Source: Corallium rubrum (lineage: Eukaryota; Cnidaria; Anthozoa; Scleralcyonacea; Coralliidae). Taken from it: DNA of 64,000 bases. How positions within the stretch are numbered: the first letter of the stretch is position 1; every line of letters begins with the position of its first letter. The stretch lies in NCBI GenBank assembly GCA_964035015.1, contig CAXIUP010000186.1:248001-312000 (forward strand), in the 5' to 3' direction. Shown here in pieces: positions 1 to 12,434 of the stretch. The notes below the pieces were generated by a model. It saw nothing but the letters and a program-made list of their open reading frames with translations. It made no database searches and was not told the DNA's origin. The position numbers were made by a program, and so were the translations under genes.

Positions 1-755
1 GTAATAAACAACTATGCGCAACATCTTTGCAACAACTTTTCTGAAACAAGTTTCTACTTTGAGTACCGAGTGTATTTTTTTTTACCTTTTGCTTGCTTGT
101 TTCTTGCTTTAGTTTTCTCTGGTGGACCTTAGTAATCAGAACAAAAATAATATCAATTGCAATATCTAATTTACAAGACTGGTGATTTTGATATAACATG
201 TTCACACACCTTCCCCAGGACACGTTCCCCAGGTGTTGTCGCTCATTTTTGTAAACGCTTTTGTGAACATGGCTGTTTATAAACAATAAAGAGAATATTT
301 AATAACAATATTAATAATAACATCTTACAACATTCGATCCTACTGCATGGGCACAGCCAACATCTAATTTCTAACAAAATATCAATGAAAAAAACGACAA
401 AGTAGTCACTGACTTAAATCATGAAAGCTGTTGGCAAGGACTAAAGTCTAGACATTGATACATCTTTACCGAAACACAACAAATAACAAAAATAGGCATG
501 CTACGCGTGCATATGTCCACCGCGCAGTTGCATTGTTACCCCGATCGCGCCTTTTGCCTCCATTTTTCTCAAGAGCTTTTGCACGTACGTTTCGTATTTT
601 GGAAATGTTTGCAGCAACAGAGGATGCCTCACATGGCATATACGAAAGACCTACGTCTAAACGAGAAAAGTTATAGAGTATTTGATCAATATCTATAAAA
701 ATCTCCAAGTCAACCAAAAAGGATTCCTTGCGAACATGTGTGAAGTTATGACATA
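1..755. other. No convincing gene
   Basis: AT-rich sequence with only short overlapping reading frames (for example around 455-717) on both strands and no recognisable motif. It may hold the last exon or the 3' end of the kinase-helicase gene, but I cannot identify it. Confidence 0.4.
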
Positions 756-823
756 TTATTCGGGGTTTATGAAAATGTTAAATAAACTGAATACGATAAA
801 CTTGTTTATACTATTCAAATTAC

Positions 824-1766
824 CTTTCTGAAGCTGACTGGCCGTTCGGGAAGGTTCTGTGCAGACAGCCTCGGTTAGATCATTTTGTAATTTGGTTGGA
901 ATACCATGTGGGCTAGGTTTCTCGTGACTGTGATAAGTAGGTCTGTCAACTTCGTTAGAAATCGTTATGAGCCATCTCCTACGGTCTTCCGTTTCTGTTG
1001 GTGTGACATACACCAAGTTAACGGGACAGGGCCCTGTCACAACTAACTGCACTTTGGGACCATGCTTGCTACAGCGGTTAGCATGCTGCGCTCTAGAGAC
1101 TACATAATTACAATTACTAGTTTGACATCTTTTTACTCCTTGACAAACACCGCGTCGAATTGATACTTCTGTTTCTTTGCCATCAATAGCAATCATCTTG
1201 GTTTGGATGGTGGTACTTCCAATGGCCAGTTGACAGTCTCTCATCAAGAAGTCATCACATCCAGATTGACAGTCCCTCCAATTGTGGCATACCAGAATGT
1301 TAGCTCCATTTTGGTTACTGCTGCCAGTTTCTTCAAAACCAGGAAACATGTATTCCTCGGATTTGGTTATAGCTTTCCAGCTTTGAGAAGATGCCAGTAA
1401 TTCTCGGACCAAAGGAAGATATTGACGGCCACCACCTTTACTTCTGGCACCTACTGATTTCCCAACCTTGGACACCGGCAACTGATTTTTGTTATCTGGA
1501 AGTAACATTTCGCATGGTGCAGAAATTAAATGATTCCCATCAGCTGATACAAAGAATCTACGGCACATTCTGCCCACGCCCTCGAACTTGAATTGCATAA
1601 ACTTAATATCAAGAAATCCAAGCGCGATCAGTTGTTTGAGAAGAGTCTCTAAAACTTCCCTGGAGTTGTTGCTTGCCTTGGAATACGTTCTCGACACTTT
1701 GATCTTGCTGTTGTACTCCTCTGTTTTCACCCACTTCTCTCTCGTCCCTCTTAACCATGAGACAAT
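824..1766 (-). CDS. Exon: RecQ winged-helix-like part and Cys-rich C-terminal domain
   Basis: It starts after acceptor CATTAG with a VSWLRGTREKW segment and LKQLIALGFLDIKF, which resemble the RecQ C-terminal winged helix. Later it has CHNWRDCQSGCDDFL and then CQGVKRC, CNYVV and NRCSKHG, a probable zinc-binding module of Cys and His residues, followed by GPCPVNLVYV. I do not know a named family for the C-terminal module. The exon ends LQK at a GTAATT donor at 823, so at least one more exon is expected at or beyond the window edge. Confidence 0.7.
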
Positions 1767-1893
1767 CTAATGAATTAAATTTCTTGGTGTAAAACTCAGA
1801 AACTACATTCATTCTAAAAGGGGTTTTCCATAACATATATAATATACTTGAAGATTTGTCACGTGTCCGACATCCTTTTTCATGATCACCTAC

Positions 1894-2107
1894 CTTTCGT
1901 TCAATTCTATCTGCAGGTATGCTTCTTGTATGGCATTAAGCATAAGTATTATGTCTTCCTTGGCGTTGTAGGAAGGATGTTCTCTTTTCCTTTTACAGCT
2001 GACGCAACACTGGCCACTGTCATATCTCTACAGCATCTTTATTATCTCCAAAGTAGTCCATCAGAGTTTCTCTTATGCATTTTCCAGCGAGTGGCGAGTA
2101 GATAAAC
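1894..2107 (-). pseudogene. Exon: RecQ zinc-binding region, with a frameshift
   Basis: One frame gives GKCIRETLMDYFGDNKDAV, the first Cys and helix of the RecQ zinc-binding subdomain; the adjacent frame gives QCCVSCKRKR with the remaining cysteines. The break is at about 2021-2030. The exon ends at a GTAGGT donor. Confidence 0.65.
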
Positions 2108-2384
2108 CTGTGGAACAATGATATAAAATAATACAAAAGTAGTAAATTGTAATAAAGCAAATAACAACATAATTAGGTTAATAAATATTAAAAGCCTAGC
2201 AACAACAGAATTGGTAGAATTTTTCCAAAATCACAAGACAATGTGACCGCGGACCACTACAATTCTGCCGCACTGCTCAATTAAATTATTTATTCCGTTC
2301 CCGATAACAAATATTGCAATGATAATTAGAGTAACTTAGAAGATTTTCCCACAAATATCTGTCTATATTTTGCAACGTTCTGCA

Positions 2385-2573
2385 TACCGTAGAACCTCCA
2401 TTAAGGGGGCACCCTCAGGACAAGAAAAAGTGTCTCCTTAATGGAAGTGTCCTTTTAATAGAAATCGAGTTAGCATGGACATTTTGTTTTGCCAGGACTC
2501 AGAATTGTGTTACCTTAATAAATATGTCGCCTAAATATAAAGGTGTGCCAATTAAAGTAGAGATTCTACTGTA
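2385..2573. repeat. Short MITE-like element with imperfect inverted ends
   Basis: The left end TACCGTAGAACCTCCATTAA and the right end (reverse complement TACAGTAGAATCTCTACTTT) are related inverted repeats of about 29 bp with TA at both termini, about 190 bp apart. It has no coding capacity. It lies in the intron between the RecQ exons ending 3549 and starting 2107. Confidence 0.6.
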
Positions 2574-3161
2574 CTAACCAAATTAAAAACACCACCACAT
2601 CTGTTTAGTCTGTACCCTGGTTGCGTATTGTCCACAAGCCAAATTTTTGAAGTCATGGTTTTATGGGCCCCTTCTATTGGCTATGCTCGCGGTCACTAAA
2701 TAGCCGCTTCGATTCAACCTTCATTGACTTTCACCGTGCAAGGACATGCAATAACTTTTCCACTTGCCTCTTCAGGGCCTGGTCTTGTGTTTTCTATTTT
2801 CCATGTTATTAATGTTTTTATCCGCTGTTTCTATTTTTTTATGTACGTTGTCGTTTCTTTTGCTTTAACCGTTACTTAATTTTCTATCCTCTACAGTTTT
2901 TAACTCATATGGTTATAAGTTTTACAAATAAATTTCGTCCTTCTTCATTATATTTTTTAAGATATAGAACAGCATTGGAGATGTTTTTGGGTTTTTTTAC
3001 TTTTTACCTCCAAGTTTTTTCGTAGTTTTCTAAAATGGTTTTTTTTTCGACATCCCTCACACCAATTGGCCAACGATTAAGTCTTTGATCATCTTTAAAT
3101 TCGTTGTAGTAAAGATAGCCTGCAATTAAGATACATAAGTAATAAATTAGATACAATTGAG

Positions 3162-3231
3162 CGGCCGAACTGTGTGGAATTTACAAGGCAAGCTGAAAGC
3201 GAGCCATTGTAAATTAAATACAGTTCGGCCG
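3162..3231. repeat. Imperfect hairpin, about 32-bp arms, 5-nt loop
   Basis: CGGCCGAACTGTGT... pairs with ...ATACAGTTCGGCCG, and the inner TTTACAA pairs with TTGTAAA, leaving a TGAAA loop. Size and mismatches resemble either a very small MITE or a pre-miRNA-like stem in the host intron. Confidence 0.55.
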
Positions 3232-3548
3232 TGGTCTAAATAACCATCTTTACCAATTATTTTGGAGATTCCAGTCATTTTAGCTAAGTAAACCAAAGGA
3301 AAAGTTCACGTAAACTATATATATAATTAAACATTCGTTTCTTTTGAATTTTCTTCATGAATTATTGATTATTTTAATTCATATTACAGTGTATCCTCCA
3401 AGACCCGTCGCATCTACAGCGACATTGTGGGTATCCGAGAATGAATATATATCGGGTATACGAGTTCTATAGATCAAGGAGGATCAACTTCATACAGTAT
3501 TAATTAAAAAATTATTGTTAGTAATAGTGATCTAGATTTCAAACTTAC

Positions 3549-3706
3549 ATTGAGCAATATTCCCACTTCTACCAGCTCTGCCAAATTCTTGCAGCAAAAC
3601 TGTCAGATTTCGTGGTGCACCCACCCTAAAAACGTTTTGGACATGATCGTTGTGGACACCGACTTCGTATGCTTCAGTGGCAATCAGGTAGTTAAATTCT
3701 CTATTC
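3549..3706 (-). CDS. Exon: RecQ helicase motifs V-VI
   Basis: The exon is open, with acceptor TATATAG and donor GTAAGT. It reads LIATEAYEVGVHNDHVQNV (motif V) and VLLQEFGRAGRSG (motif VI with the arginine finger, QEFGRAGRSG). This identifies the gene as RecQ-type beyond reasonable doubt. Confidence 0.9.
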
Positions 3707-3791
3707 CTATATAAAAAAAGTGCTTTCCGCTCGTCTCTCGTGATCTTTGTTTAATAAATAAAAGTGAAATTTAATTACGTTATTCCTTTAC

Positions 3792-3998
3792 CTGAAGCTT
3801 TGAGCAACCTTGCTCTTTTGTTCAGCTCCCATACCCTTCCCTGTGTACGTTTTAGCAGAAATGTTAAACTTTTGTTGGAAGCACTGCTGAAGCTGCTGGA
3901 CGTTAGAGACAAAGTCCATGTAGATTATGGTTGAGTTTGTTCTACATGGTCCTTGACGTTCTGAGCTACTTCAGTCCACATGTCAATTCCTTGTTGAG
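3792..3998 (-). pseudogene. Exon: RecQ second RecA lobe, motif IV, with a frameshift
   Basis: One frame gives AQQGIDMWTEVAQNV and stops; the next frame gives TIIYMDFVSNVQQLQQ, which matches helicase motif IV, followed by KTYTGKGMGAEQKSKVAQSF. The switch lies around 3945-3965. The donor is GTAAAG at 3791. Confidence 0.65.
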
Positions 3999-4099
3999 CT
4001 GTGAAATAAAACATACTATATACATGTAATTCCTCTTCATTAAATAATTGATAGCATGCATGAATCACAGGAATGTATTAGAAAAGTAGTTTTGCTTAC

Positions 4100-4277
4100 C
4101 GACCTGTATTTCTAGTCTCTTTGCTCGTTGCTACTTTGGTTTCATATCTTTCCAGAGCAATATGCATATTTAACGGTAGATCTTATGACAACTGGCAACC
4201 GTAGGTAGTCATTACATAGCTTCTCAACATTCTTGGGCTGTAAGGTTGCTGTAACTGCCATGATTGGAATACATCTC
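4100..4277 (-). pseudogene. Exon: RecQ helicase motif III, with a frameshift
   Basis: It begins in phase with the previous exon and reads PIMAVTATLQPKNVEKL, the RecQ motif III region (VTAT). Near 4166 the frame is lost; the adjacent frame then continues with a sensible NMHIALERYETKV, so a one-base insertion in an A run is the simplest explanation. The donor is GTAAGC at 4099. Confidence 0.7.
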
Positions 4278-4415
4278 CTAAAATGTTACGCTCTTCATAG
4301 CATTTCCTTCTCCCCAAAAAAGTAAAATGGATAACAAATAGATTTAGTATGCACACAATACATTTACTAAATTTTTACTCTGAAATACTACTGAATATAT
4401 ACAACAGATGTTTAC

Positions 4416-6222
4416 CGGAATTCTCCAGACCTTTCAAAAATCTTGTGACATTCGTCCAACACTATCAGTGCCAATCTATCAGCGCAGCGAAATAGCTTCT
4501 TATAAGCCCCTTCTCTTTCTTTCGTGTCATCTCCCATTAGGTATTCGGGCGTTACATAGATAAGTTTTGGTATGTTTTTATCAGAATAGCCATCTTCAGA
4601 TAACATGTTAAAATCAAAGTGATTTGTCAACGAAGAACCTAAATAAATAGCATCAATTCCGTTTTGACGCATGTTATGAACTTGGGATTCCATTAGTGAA
4701 ATTGTTGGACTCACAACCAGGACAAATTGTCCACTTGGTGACATAATAGCAGGAACTTGAAAGCACGCACTTTTTCCACTTGACGTAGGTTGTATGACAA
4801 CTGTATCTTTTTTGTCACCAAAAGCTTCTATGGCTTGGAACTGAAAGTCCTTCAAAGACATATCTAGTTGTGAAGCATATCCATTAATGAGCACTCTTTT
4901 TTCTTCAGAGCTCAAACCAGAAGCACGATTGCGGTTTTCGGTATTGGATTTCCATTTCGACATGTATGGGTGATTATCATCGTGATCAATGACGTCAGGT
5001 TTCGTTTCAACTTGCATAACTTCAATGTCATCTATGCTCTGCCAGTCTATGTTATTCACCCATTCCATGGCGTCTTCATCTGTTTCTAGCTTCAACTCGA
5101 TTTTAAGTAGGCTCTGTTGTGTGGGACTATCGCCAGATATTCCACATCTGTGTACCAGCCAATCAACCATTTGCTTTCCAACTTCGTTAATACATCCATC
5201 ACTTATTTCAAAACACTTAATAAGGCCATTCATATTGCCACCTAATTCATGTGAAATGCTATGGGTATCTACAATTAAACCCAAGTGTTTACCGTCTTTC
5301 AATCTGATGCCTGCAATGGTCAGTGTGTACGGCGTGAAAACGTAGGCAGCACAGTTTATCTTGCAGGACGTGTCGACTGTCGGCAGATCAAGCAAACGTG
5401 TGATGCCTCTTAAAAGGGCATTGGTATCAGTGTCCAAAATAAGCTCATACTTTTCGTAGGTTGTTGTAATCAAACGAGAGTCGCACAACATGTCAAGTGC
5501 GAAATCAGGAGAATATTGAGTATTGGTATTACGTAGAGTGTTCAAACTTTGTGGACTTTCCGTAATAATTTCTTCAACTTTCCTCGCTAAGCCTCCTTTG
5601 AATAAAAAACTCTCCGTCACGAGTTCCGGATCCGACAACATGTGGTCTATGATCAACATGGTAAAAAACGAACAACCATTGGTACCGTCTCTTTGTAAAA
5701 TTTCGTGACCCATTTCTTCTTCACCTCTAGCCCTCGAGATATCTTTTGGGCAGAGATAGCACCGATTTCGTCAATCGCGCTGCCTTGATGAACCTTAAGA
5801 CAGACGTTTATTACGTTATCATGATCCTTCCACTTCTGCTGCAGCACCTTACTTGCAATTTCAGAGAAATCCGGTCTTGTATCTTGGTCTTGTAGCCAGC
5901 ATTTCTTTATGAGGGGAACAAGCCATTCAGGGCAATCAGTAGGAATGTCATTGGGAATGGAAGGTCTCTTTCCACTCAACACAAACGCTCGGATGCCTTC
6001 TTCATGGTCTGCTTCTGTATCCCAAGGGCTGTCACGAGATGGTACAAGGAGTTCAAATAATATCATAGAAAAACCATAAACATCATGTTTGTAACTTGTC
6101 TTGGAACCTTGCAATGCTTCTGGGGGCATATACTGAAGCGTTCCTATCGGACCATTTGTGCACCCTACAGTGGAGAGTGTTGTCACCTCAAGACACTGCC
6201 TAGATTCTCCGAAATCTGCAAT
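4416..6222 (-). pseudogene. Exon: kinase C-lobe, Cys/His hydrolase-like domain, RecQ motifs I-II
   Basis: The exon starts at an acceptor (GATTAG) with IADFGESR (DFG motif), then the APE-like MPPEAL, the DVYGFSMILFELL helix and RPDFSEIA, all typical of a TKL/tyrosine-like C-lobe. About 25 residues past the kinase the reading frame shifts near 5730. In the new frame DGTNGCSFF and a later DTHSISHELGG could be the Cys and His of an OTU or papain-like fold; the family is not certain. After an acidic linker comes RecQ: Q-motif region DFQFQAIEAFGD, Walker A TSSGKSACF, motif Ib-like SPTISLMESQV, and DEAH-box variant DECHKIF near the end. The donor at 4415 is followed by helicase motif III in the next exon. 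Confidence 0.85.
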
Positions 6223-7359
6223 CTAATCACATTAACAACACGTTAAAATAATACTAGAAATACATAAATGCAATAACCCCGCCTCGCCCGCTTTTACAGC
6301 AACCCCCCTTGCGCTCTTTTTTTATTGGAGGCCTGGAAATAGCTACTCCTGTCGGAATGAAAATATAGTTCTAATTCTGGTAGAACATTTAAAATAAAAA
6401 ACAAAAACTCTATTTTTTTTAAGAAAAAATGCAACAAAAAACAAAGAAAAATTTAAGGATGATTTTCGTAAAATATATTGAGATGAAAAAAATTGCATGT
6501 CGCATCCCAGGTTTCGAACTCGATCTCGTTCGCGTGCAACCCGACGATGTTACCACCACACTACTGAAGCAGGCGTCGTAATTGTATCAAAATATAAGGG
6601 TTATATTTTATATTTCTTTCTTCCCATGTTTACGAAGACCATTGCTTTGTATCTAAAAATATTTGCATTTTGAAAACTACTCAAACTGCCTGGCTGGTAT
6701 TCATTTATTATATTTTAAATTTATTTAAACAAATATAACAAAAACAGTTTTTCATTTCAAAATCTGAATTGCTGAAAATGTTTTCACATACATGTTAATG
6801 GGCCTTAATAAATATTTCAACAGCATTTGTACGTTTTAAAAAAATGTTCCTTTTCATTTTTTATACAAAATTATAAACAACCGCTAAGTCATATTAAGTA
6901 GTTTTGCAAAAAGAAAACTATTTAAAAGAAGATAAGACGGCAGCCACAGGTAAAAAATACAACGGGCATTGGCAAGAAAAAACATGCAATGGATATGGTA
7001 CGTTTAAAACGGACTTCAAGGACACACAAAATGTCATAATATAAAACAAAATTAACAGTGATAGATGTAAACAGGGAAACTGGAACAGTTTTGCTACTAA
7101 GTGTTCGTGATTACTGAGAGCGACTGCTCTATATTTTTACCGTAGCTTAAACTTTTCGGCCTTTATCATCGTTGGTTTTCTATATCTTTTTCCCTCTTTC
7201 GAGGTTCGGTTTGACGGACTTCCTTTAGTCAAGACGTTGATTTGTTTCTGTTCTTTTGAAATGAATGTACGTATCCCAAAAACACCTTTCTCAAGTCTTT
7301 TTGTCAAGAATATATATTACTTCAAATCTTTTTTGTCAAGAACTATATTGTTTCCAGTG
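6223..7359. other. Host intron left of the giant transposon
   Basis: AT-rich intron sequence between the kinase C-lobe exon and the left end of the transposon. I see no gene or repeat that I can name in it. Confidence 0.6.
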
Positions 7360-7365
7360 CCCTAC

Positions 7366-7850
7366 TACGGAAGCCGAGAGGTGTAAATGAAAGTACGTTT
7401 TGAAAACTCGTTTTGAAAACTCGTTTCACAAGTACGTACTTGAAGTTCGTTGGGGAAAACCGAAATTACGTAGTTCAAAAAGTGAAAGTACGTAGTTCGT
7501 AACCTAGCAACCATCTAAAATGTGAAAAGTGAAAGTACGTAGTTCGTAACCTAGCAACCATCTAAAATGTGAAAAGTGAAAGTAAGTAGTTCGTAACCTA
7601 GCAACCATCTCAAATGTGAAAAGTGAAAGTACGTAGTTCGTAACCTAGCAACCATCTCAAATGTGGAAAGTGAAAGTACGTAGTTCGTAACCTAGCAACC
7701 ATCTAAAATGTGAAAAGTGAAAGTAGGTAGTTCGCAACCCTCTCAAATGTGAAAAGTGAAAGTACGTAGTTCGTAACCTAGCAACCATTGGTAGGTTAAA
7801 CAATACTTATGTACAGCGGTTTCTACATGATGAATACACGCTGTTTATTT
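7366..7850. repeat. Left terminal inverted repeat with subterminal tandem array
   Basis: The terminal part 7366-7480 contains the repeated GTTTTGAAAACTC and the palindrome AAGTACGTACTT. From about 7482 to 7790 there are roughly seven copies (one degenerate) of a 47-bp unit with core AAAGTGAAAGTACGTAGTTC followed by GTAACCTAGCAACC. After the array, TTAAACAATACTTAT-TACAGCGGTTT is also shared with the inverted copy near 29600-29640. Such arrays often bind the transposase; that role is inference. Confidence 0.85.
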
Positions 7851-7912
7851 TAATTAACCATATATTTTCGAGGCATTGATGCATTCGCCGCAGTTTATAA
7901 CGCTGTTGGAAA

Positions 7913-8231
7913 ATGAGCATGAAGAAAATACGAGAAGATAAAGAATACTACCGTGCTGTGTGTGCGGGGCAGCTGGAAAGAGGTAAGAAAACGTCGTACA
8001 TTCTGGCAAATTATGAACGAGCAGTTGCTTGCCTAGGTTACTTGGTTTGCATGTTTCATTAGTCTGCATGTGTCAAATTAATTATTTATAATTATAAAAT
8101 TTGACTTCGATTAAGGTGAACGGGAAAAGAAGAATGTAAATGAGCTTCTACTGCAGTACAATCGGATACAAAAACAAAAGAAGGAACCTGTTGGAAAGTC
8201 GTCAAAGAAGGCGGGAAACTCTCCAGTTGTG
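7913..8231 (+). CDS. Alpha-kinase gene, first two exons
   Basis: ATG at 7913 opens MSMKKIREDKEYYRAV...QLERG with a GTAAGA donor after 7982. The second exon 8116-8231 joins in phase 1 and reads EREKKNVNELLLQYN...KSSKKAGNSPVV. Both are strongly charged. The start was chosen as the first in-frame ATG upstream of the donor; MSM at the start gives a second ATG two codons on. Confidence 0.6.
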
Positions 8232-11200
8232 GTATAAAGCATTATAAAGCCGAAAGGCCCATGTTTCACACGATCCGATTAATCGGATCAGATTGTGCTT
8301 CTGATGCATGTAATTTAGTCACGAAATAGCAGCACAAAGTTGCGAGCAAATGATCCAATACTATTGCCAGTCAATCCACTAAATAAATTTGTGTGAACAG
8401 GTGCACGTGGAGGAGGTTGGATGGGCCAGGGAGGCGAACGACCCCCCCAAGTCTTATTCTGTGGGGTCCATCAGGATTTGTAATTTTTTATGAAGTTCAT
8501 ACTGATGTTTGTTAATTCCCCACCCCCAGGTGCAAGGCTAAAAATGTAATTTAAGAAATACCTAAAGAAATTGCCAGTGAATGAAAGATGTTAGAATATT
8601 TCTACCTGGAGTATGTAAAAAATGCATACAGGTAGAACAACAATTATCACTGGCATTTTGCGTACTATACCACCTGGAAGCAAGCAGTTTTCCCACATGC
8701 AACCACTGATTTTTCTGATAAGTTGCATAGACAGATTTTCTGGGGGGTGGGGTGGTGCAGGGGGGTGCTACCTCCCAAATCTTTGTTTTCACACCCCCCC
8801 CCCCCCCCAAACGAAACGTTCACCACACAGATTCAAACAACACAGTAATTTGATAGAACCCTATTTTGGGTTTACAGGGTCATTTAACTCTCTCAAAGGA
8901 CCGGCCAAATTCATTGACTTGACAACTTCAAAAACCTTAGGTTTTTGCTTCGAATGCCTTCTGATGTGCTCTAGAAACCTGGATTTTTTTCCCAAATTTT
9001 CCGGGGGTGCTTTGCTTTCTAGCCTCCCACCAGCGGCTCCACCCCTGGACCTCCCAGGGGGATGAGCCCTGCAGCACAACGTTTGGCGACGCCTTGTGTT
9101 ACCTCACCAGCTCACCCCCCTAAAATTTTTGGCACCCCCCCTAGTAATAAATATGAAAATCCATCTATGATAAGTTGGCCACATAGTAAATCAGTAACTA
9201 TGCCTTTAGATGAATGACAACAACTCTTGGATAAAGTTTACATTGCTTATTGGATGAAAATCCATACATCCCCACCCTTACCTCCAGGGGTGACATTAAA
9301 AGAGCAATTCCCCACCCCAGGATCAATTCTTTTGCATAGTCCCCGGGTTTGCCAGAGGGGGTGGTGACTAGAAATCCATTGCAGCATTGCTGCTACACAT
9401 GTACAGCATCATTGGGAAAAGTAGAACCTGACTCCATGCACTGCAACCTTTGCTGCAACAAAAAATTTGCTGTTGCAACAAAGATGTTGCAAGACTGGCA
9501 TGGGGACTGCAGAGTATCTTACACTAGTATATTATGCAATTTTTTCTGGCACAAATTGGATGCGAAGTTTGGTAATTGTAACAGCTAGCACCATAATATA
9601 GCAAACAAGTTTATAAGAAAGTAATTCTAATTTTTATGGTGTGATTGAGTGTATGGAGTTGTGTGATTATCATAGCTGACATAGCAAGTTAAGGCAAAAT
9701 TGCTGGGTGATTTAGGAGAAATTCTGTTATTATTTAGTTCAATGCGATATAGGGTTATCAAGTAGTTTTGTTTAATTTAGTTTGGTTGTTGCGAGGCCAC
9801 TAGTTAAGCCATGCATGCTTTTGAAAAAAAATAAATTAAGGAAATATGCAAATAATCAACATCTATAAATAACATTTTGTATGAATTTTTAGATTTCTGT
9901 GACTCCTCTGAAACTAACCAGATTGAACACAATTGCTAATGAGGCACCGCCAGAGGATATTATAATTGACTCGCAAATGACAACGTGGCCTACTAAATAA
10001 AGCTAAAACGTTATTTAAAATGGAACATCAACTTAGATAGTATACATTCAGGCATGGAGCTAAATGGACAGCTGCACCAGATGCCCAATACACAATTGTA
10101 GAACTTGTTAACCTTCTCAAGACTACTAGATTTGGCATTCTACCAAAATCAGGGGCAGATGATAACAGCAAGAAAGGTTTGGTGAAGAGTTCGGTAATGT
10201 TACTATACTGTTTAGGGCTGAGATACTGCATAATTGATAGGTAGTTTCTAGATTGAGTGATTTTATGTGGAATCTACAATTTTTATATAGTCAGGCATAG
10301 ACTCAAGTCAACCATCAAGTGCTCCTAATAGCATTGATGATCTTCCTTCACTTGATGAAATGTTTAAATGTGAGTAAATGGATGGAGTAGATAAAGATGG
10401 ATGCACAGATAAGTGGGCAGATAAACAGACTGAGAGAGGGAAGGTTCGATATAGAGACATATCGATACAAAAACAGATAGATCTAGGCACTGAGAGGAAG
10501 GGAGAGTGATGGAACAGAGTTGTATTATATGTGTGTGATGTACTGTCCTTTATGCATGTGTGTAGTGCTTTTATGGGCACTGGATGTGTAAAATAATAGC
10601 ACATACAAATGTTTAAAGTTACATGTATTGTAATGTTTAAATACAGCTTATGGACCTGCAGCTACAAGTACAGAAAGGAAGAAAATTGCCAAACTTGTAC
10701 TAAGTGATGAGTGGTTAGTGTGCGACTACTCTATACAATAACTTTAATAAGAATTTAAATTTAAAACCATGCTGAAATATGCATGAGTTGTGCAACCACA
10801 TTATCTCTCTCTATCTCTCTATCAAAGTATGTAAATATCTACTTTGTAAATAGATCCAGATCTATTTACAAAGTAGCTATTTACTAGCTGTGCTTGCATG
10901 AAAATCAATCTATGATTAGTGATGTTGTTCTGAGTTTAAATAAATTTTCTTTCTCTGATCTCTCTCTCTATATGTTATATAATTACATTTCAGTCTGTAT
11001 ATATGTAATACTTTTGACAATACTGTATGGCAATATGAGTGGCAATGTTGTATCGGATATACAAGGTCAAGCCGAAAACGATAACTTGATATTAACTGAT
11101 AACTGAAAAACAGATAACTGAAAAAGGCTAAATTGGCAAAATGTCTTTTAATTAAAGGATACGAGAAGTTGCCTCCTTCAATTCTGCTTTTGTATCGCCA

Positions 11201-12401
11201 GAGGGTTGGTAAGTATGTGATTTTTGTGTGGATACCAATCACTGCTTACTATATTTTTACTGTTTTGCATGCATAGGGAGCCAGGAGCACAGGAGTTGTT
11301 ACAAAAAGGGAACAAGCGTGATAAAGGTAATTTTAAGAATTAATGCCCTTCTTTTCATATATATTGGTAAAAGCCCTGCATGCAGATGTCATTCAAGTGC
11401 CACTTACCCCAAAAACTTTTTCTCGCAAATCTAAGAGCCCTTATTGAGTGGATTAGGCCAGTTAATAAATTATTGGTATTGGACGTTTCGTTGATCTTCT
11501 GTAGACGACCAAAGTTGCATCTGCATGTCCCATGGCGGAGTAGGAAAGGGAATGGGTATATTCCTGGTGTTACGTCAGGCAAGTCAAACAAGGAACTCCT
11601 TTGAGCTCTGTCTGGTGAATACATAGAATTTTTTGGGTTGAAAATTCATTTCCCCAACTAACTCAATGTAAAAATTCTATGCATTCAGCAGACAGAGCTC
11701 AAATGAGTTCCTTGTTTGGCTTGTCTGACGTCACACCAGGAATATACCCATTCCCTTTCCTTCTCCGCCATGGGACATGCATATGCCAATTTTTGCAACT
11801 TTGGTGGTCTTCAGAAGACCAAAGAAATGTCCAATACCAATAATTTATTCACTGGACTAATCCACTCAATAAGGGCTTTTAGATTTGCGAAAAAATTTTT
11901 TTGGGTTAGTGGCACTTTAATATTGTTCATTGTAGCAGTTTATCCGACTTCGTTGGCATTAATTACCGAATCCCAAACAATAGGAAAAAATACATGTTGA
12001 ATATCTTGATAACCCATTTTTTTCATGAGGAGAGGAAAGGATGGTTTGATGATTAAAAGTAAAATTAAAATATTATATTGTGGAATAAAGTACTGGTTAA
12101 TTAACCATACTGTATGTTGCATAATTGTTCATCAATTATACTTGACTAAAATTTATTTTCTTTAATTTGACGTTATAATTGTATATAAGGTGGAGCAATA
12201 AAAGGAAATCAATTGCATAGCAAGAAGGTATTTATGTTTGATAACATAGGTTACTGCTATAATAAAATAGCCTGCCTGAATCCTGTTCTGAAAAGTTCTG
12301 TAAATTTAACTATTGAGGATTCTCCGGGCGTAGTGGTGGACAGGCGATCTGCCATGCAATCATGTGCTAGAGATGACAAGGTGATATATAGTTATATATA
12401 T

Positions 12402-12434
<33 letters not shown>

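Noticed and set aside
455-717. Overlapping ORFs on both strands at the left edge
   Set aside because: Short, mutually antisense and without motifs or splice signals that connect to the helicase gene.
11355-12000. Several ORFs on both strands
   Set aside because: They are mirror-image readings of the foldback element arms, not genes.
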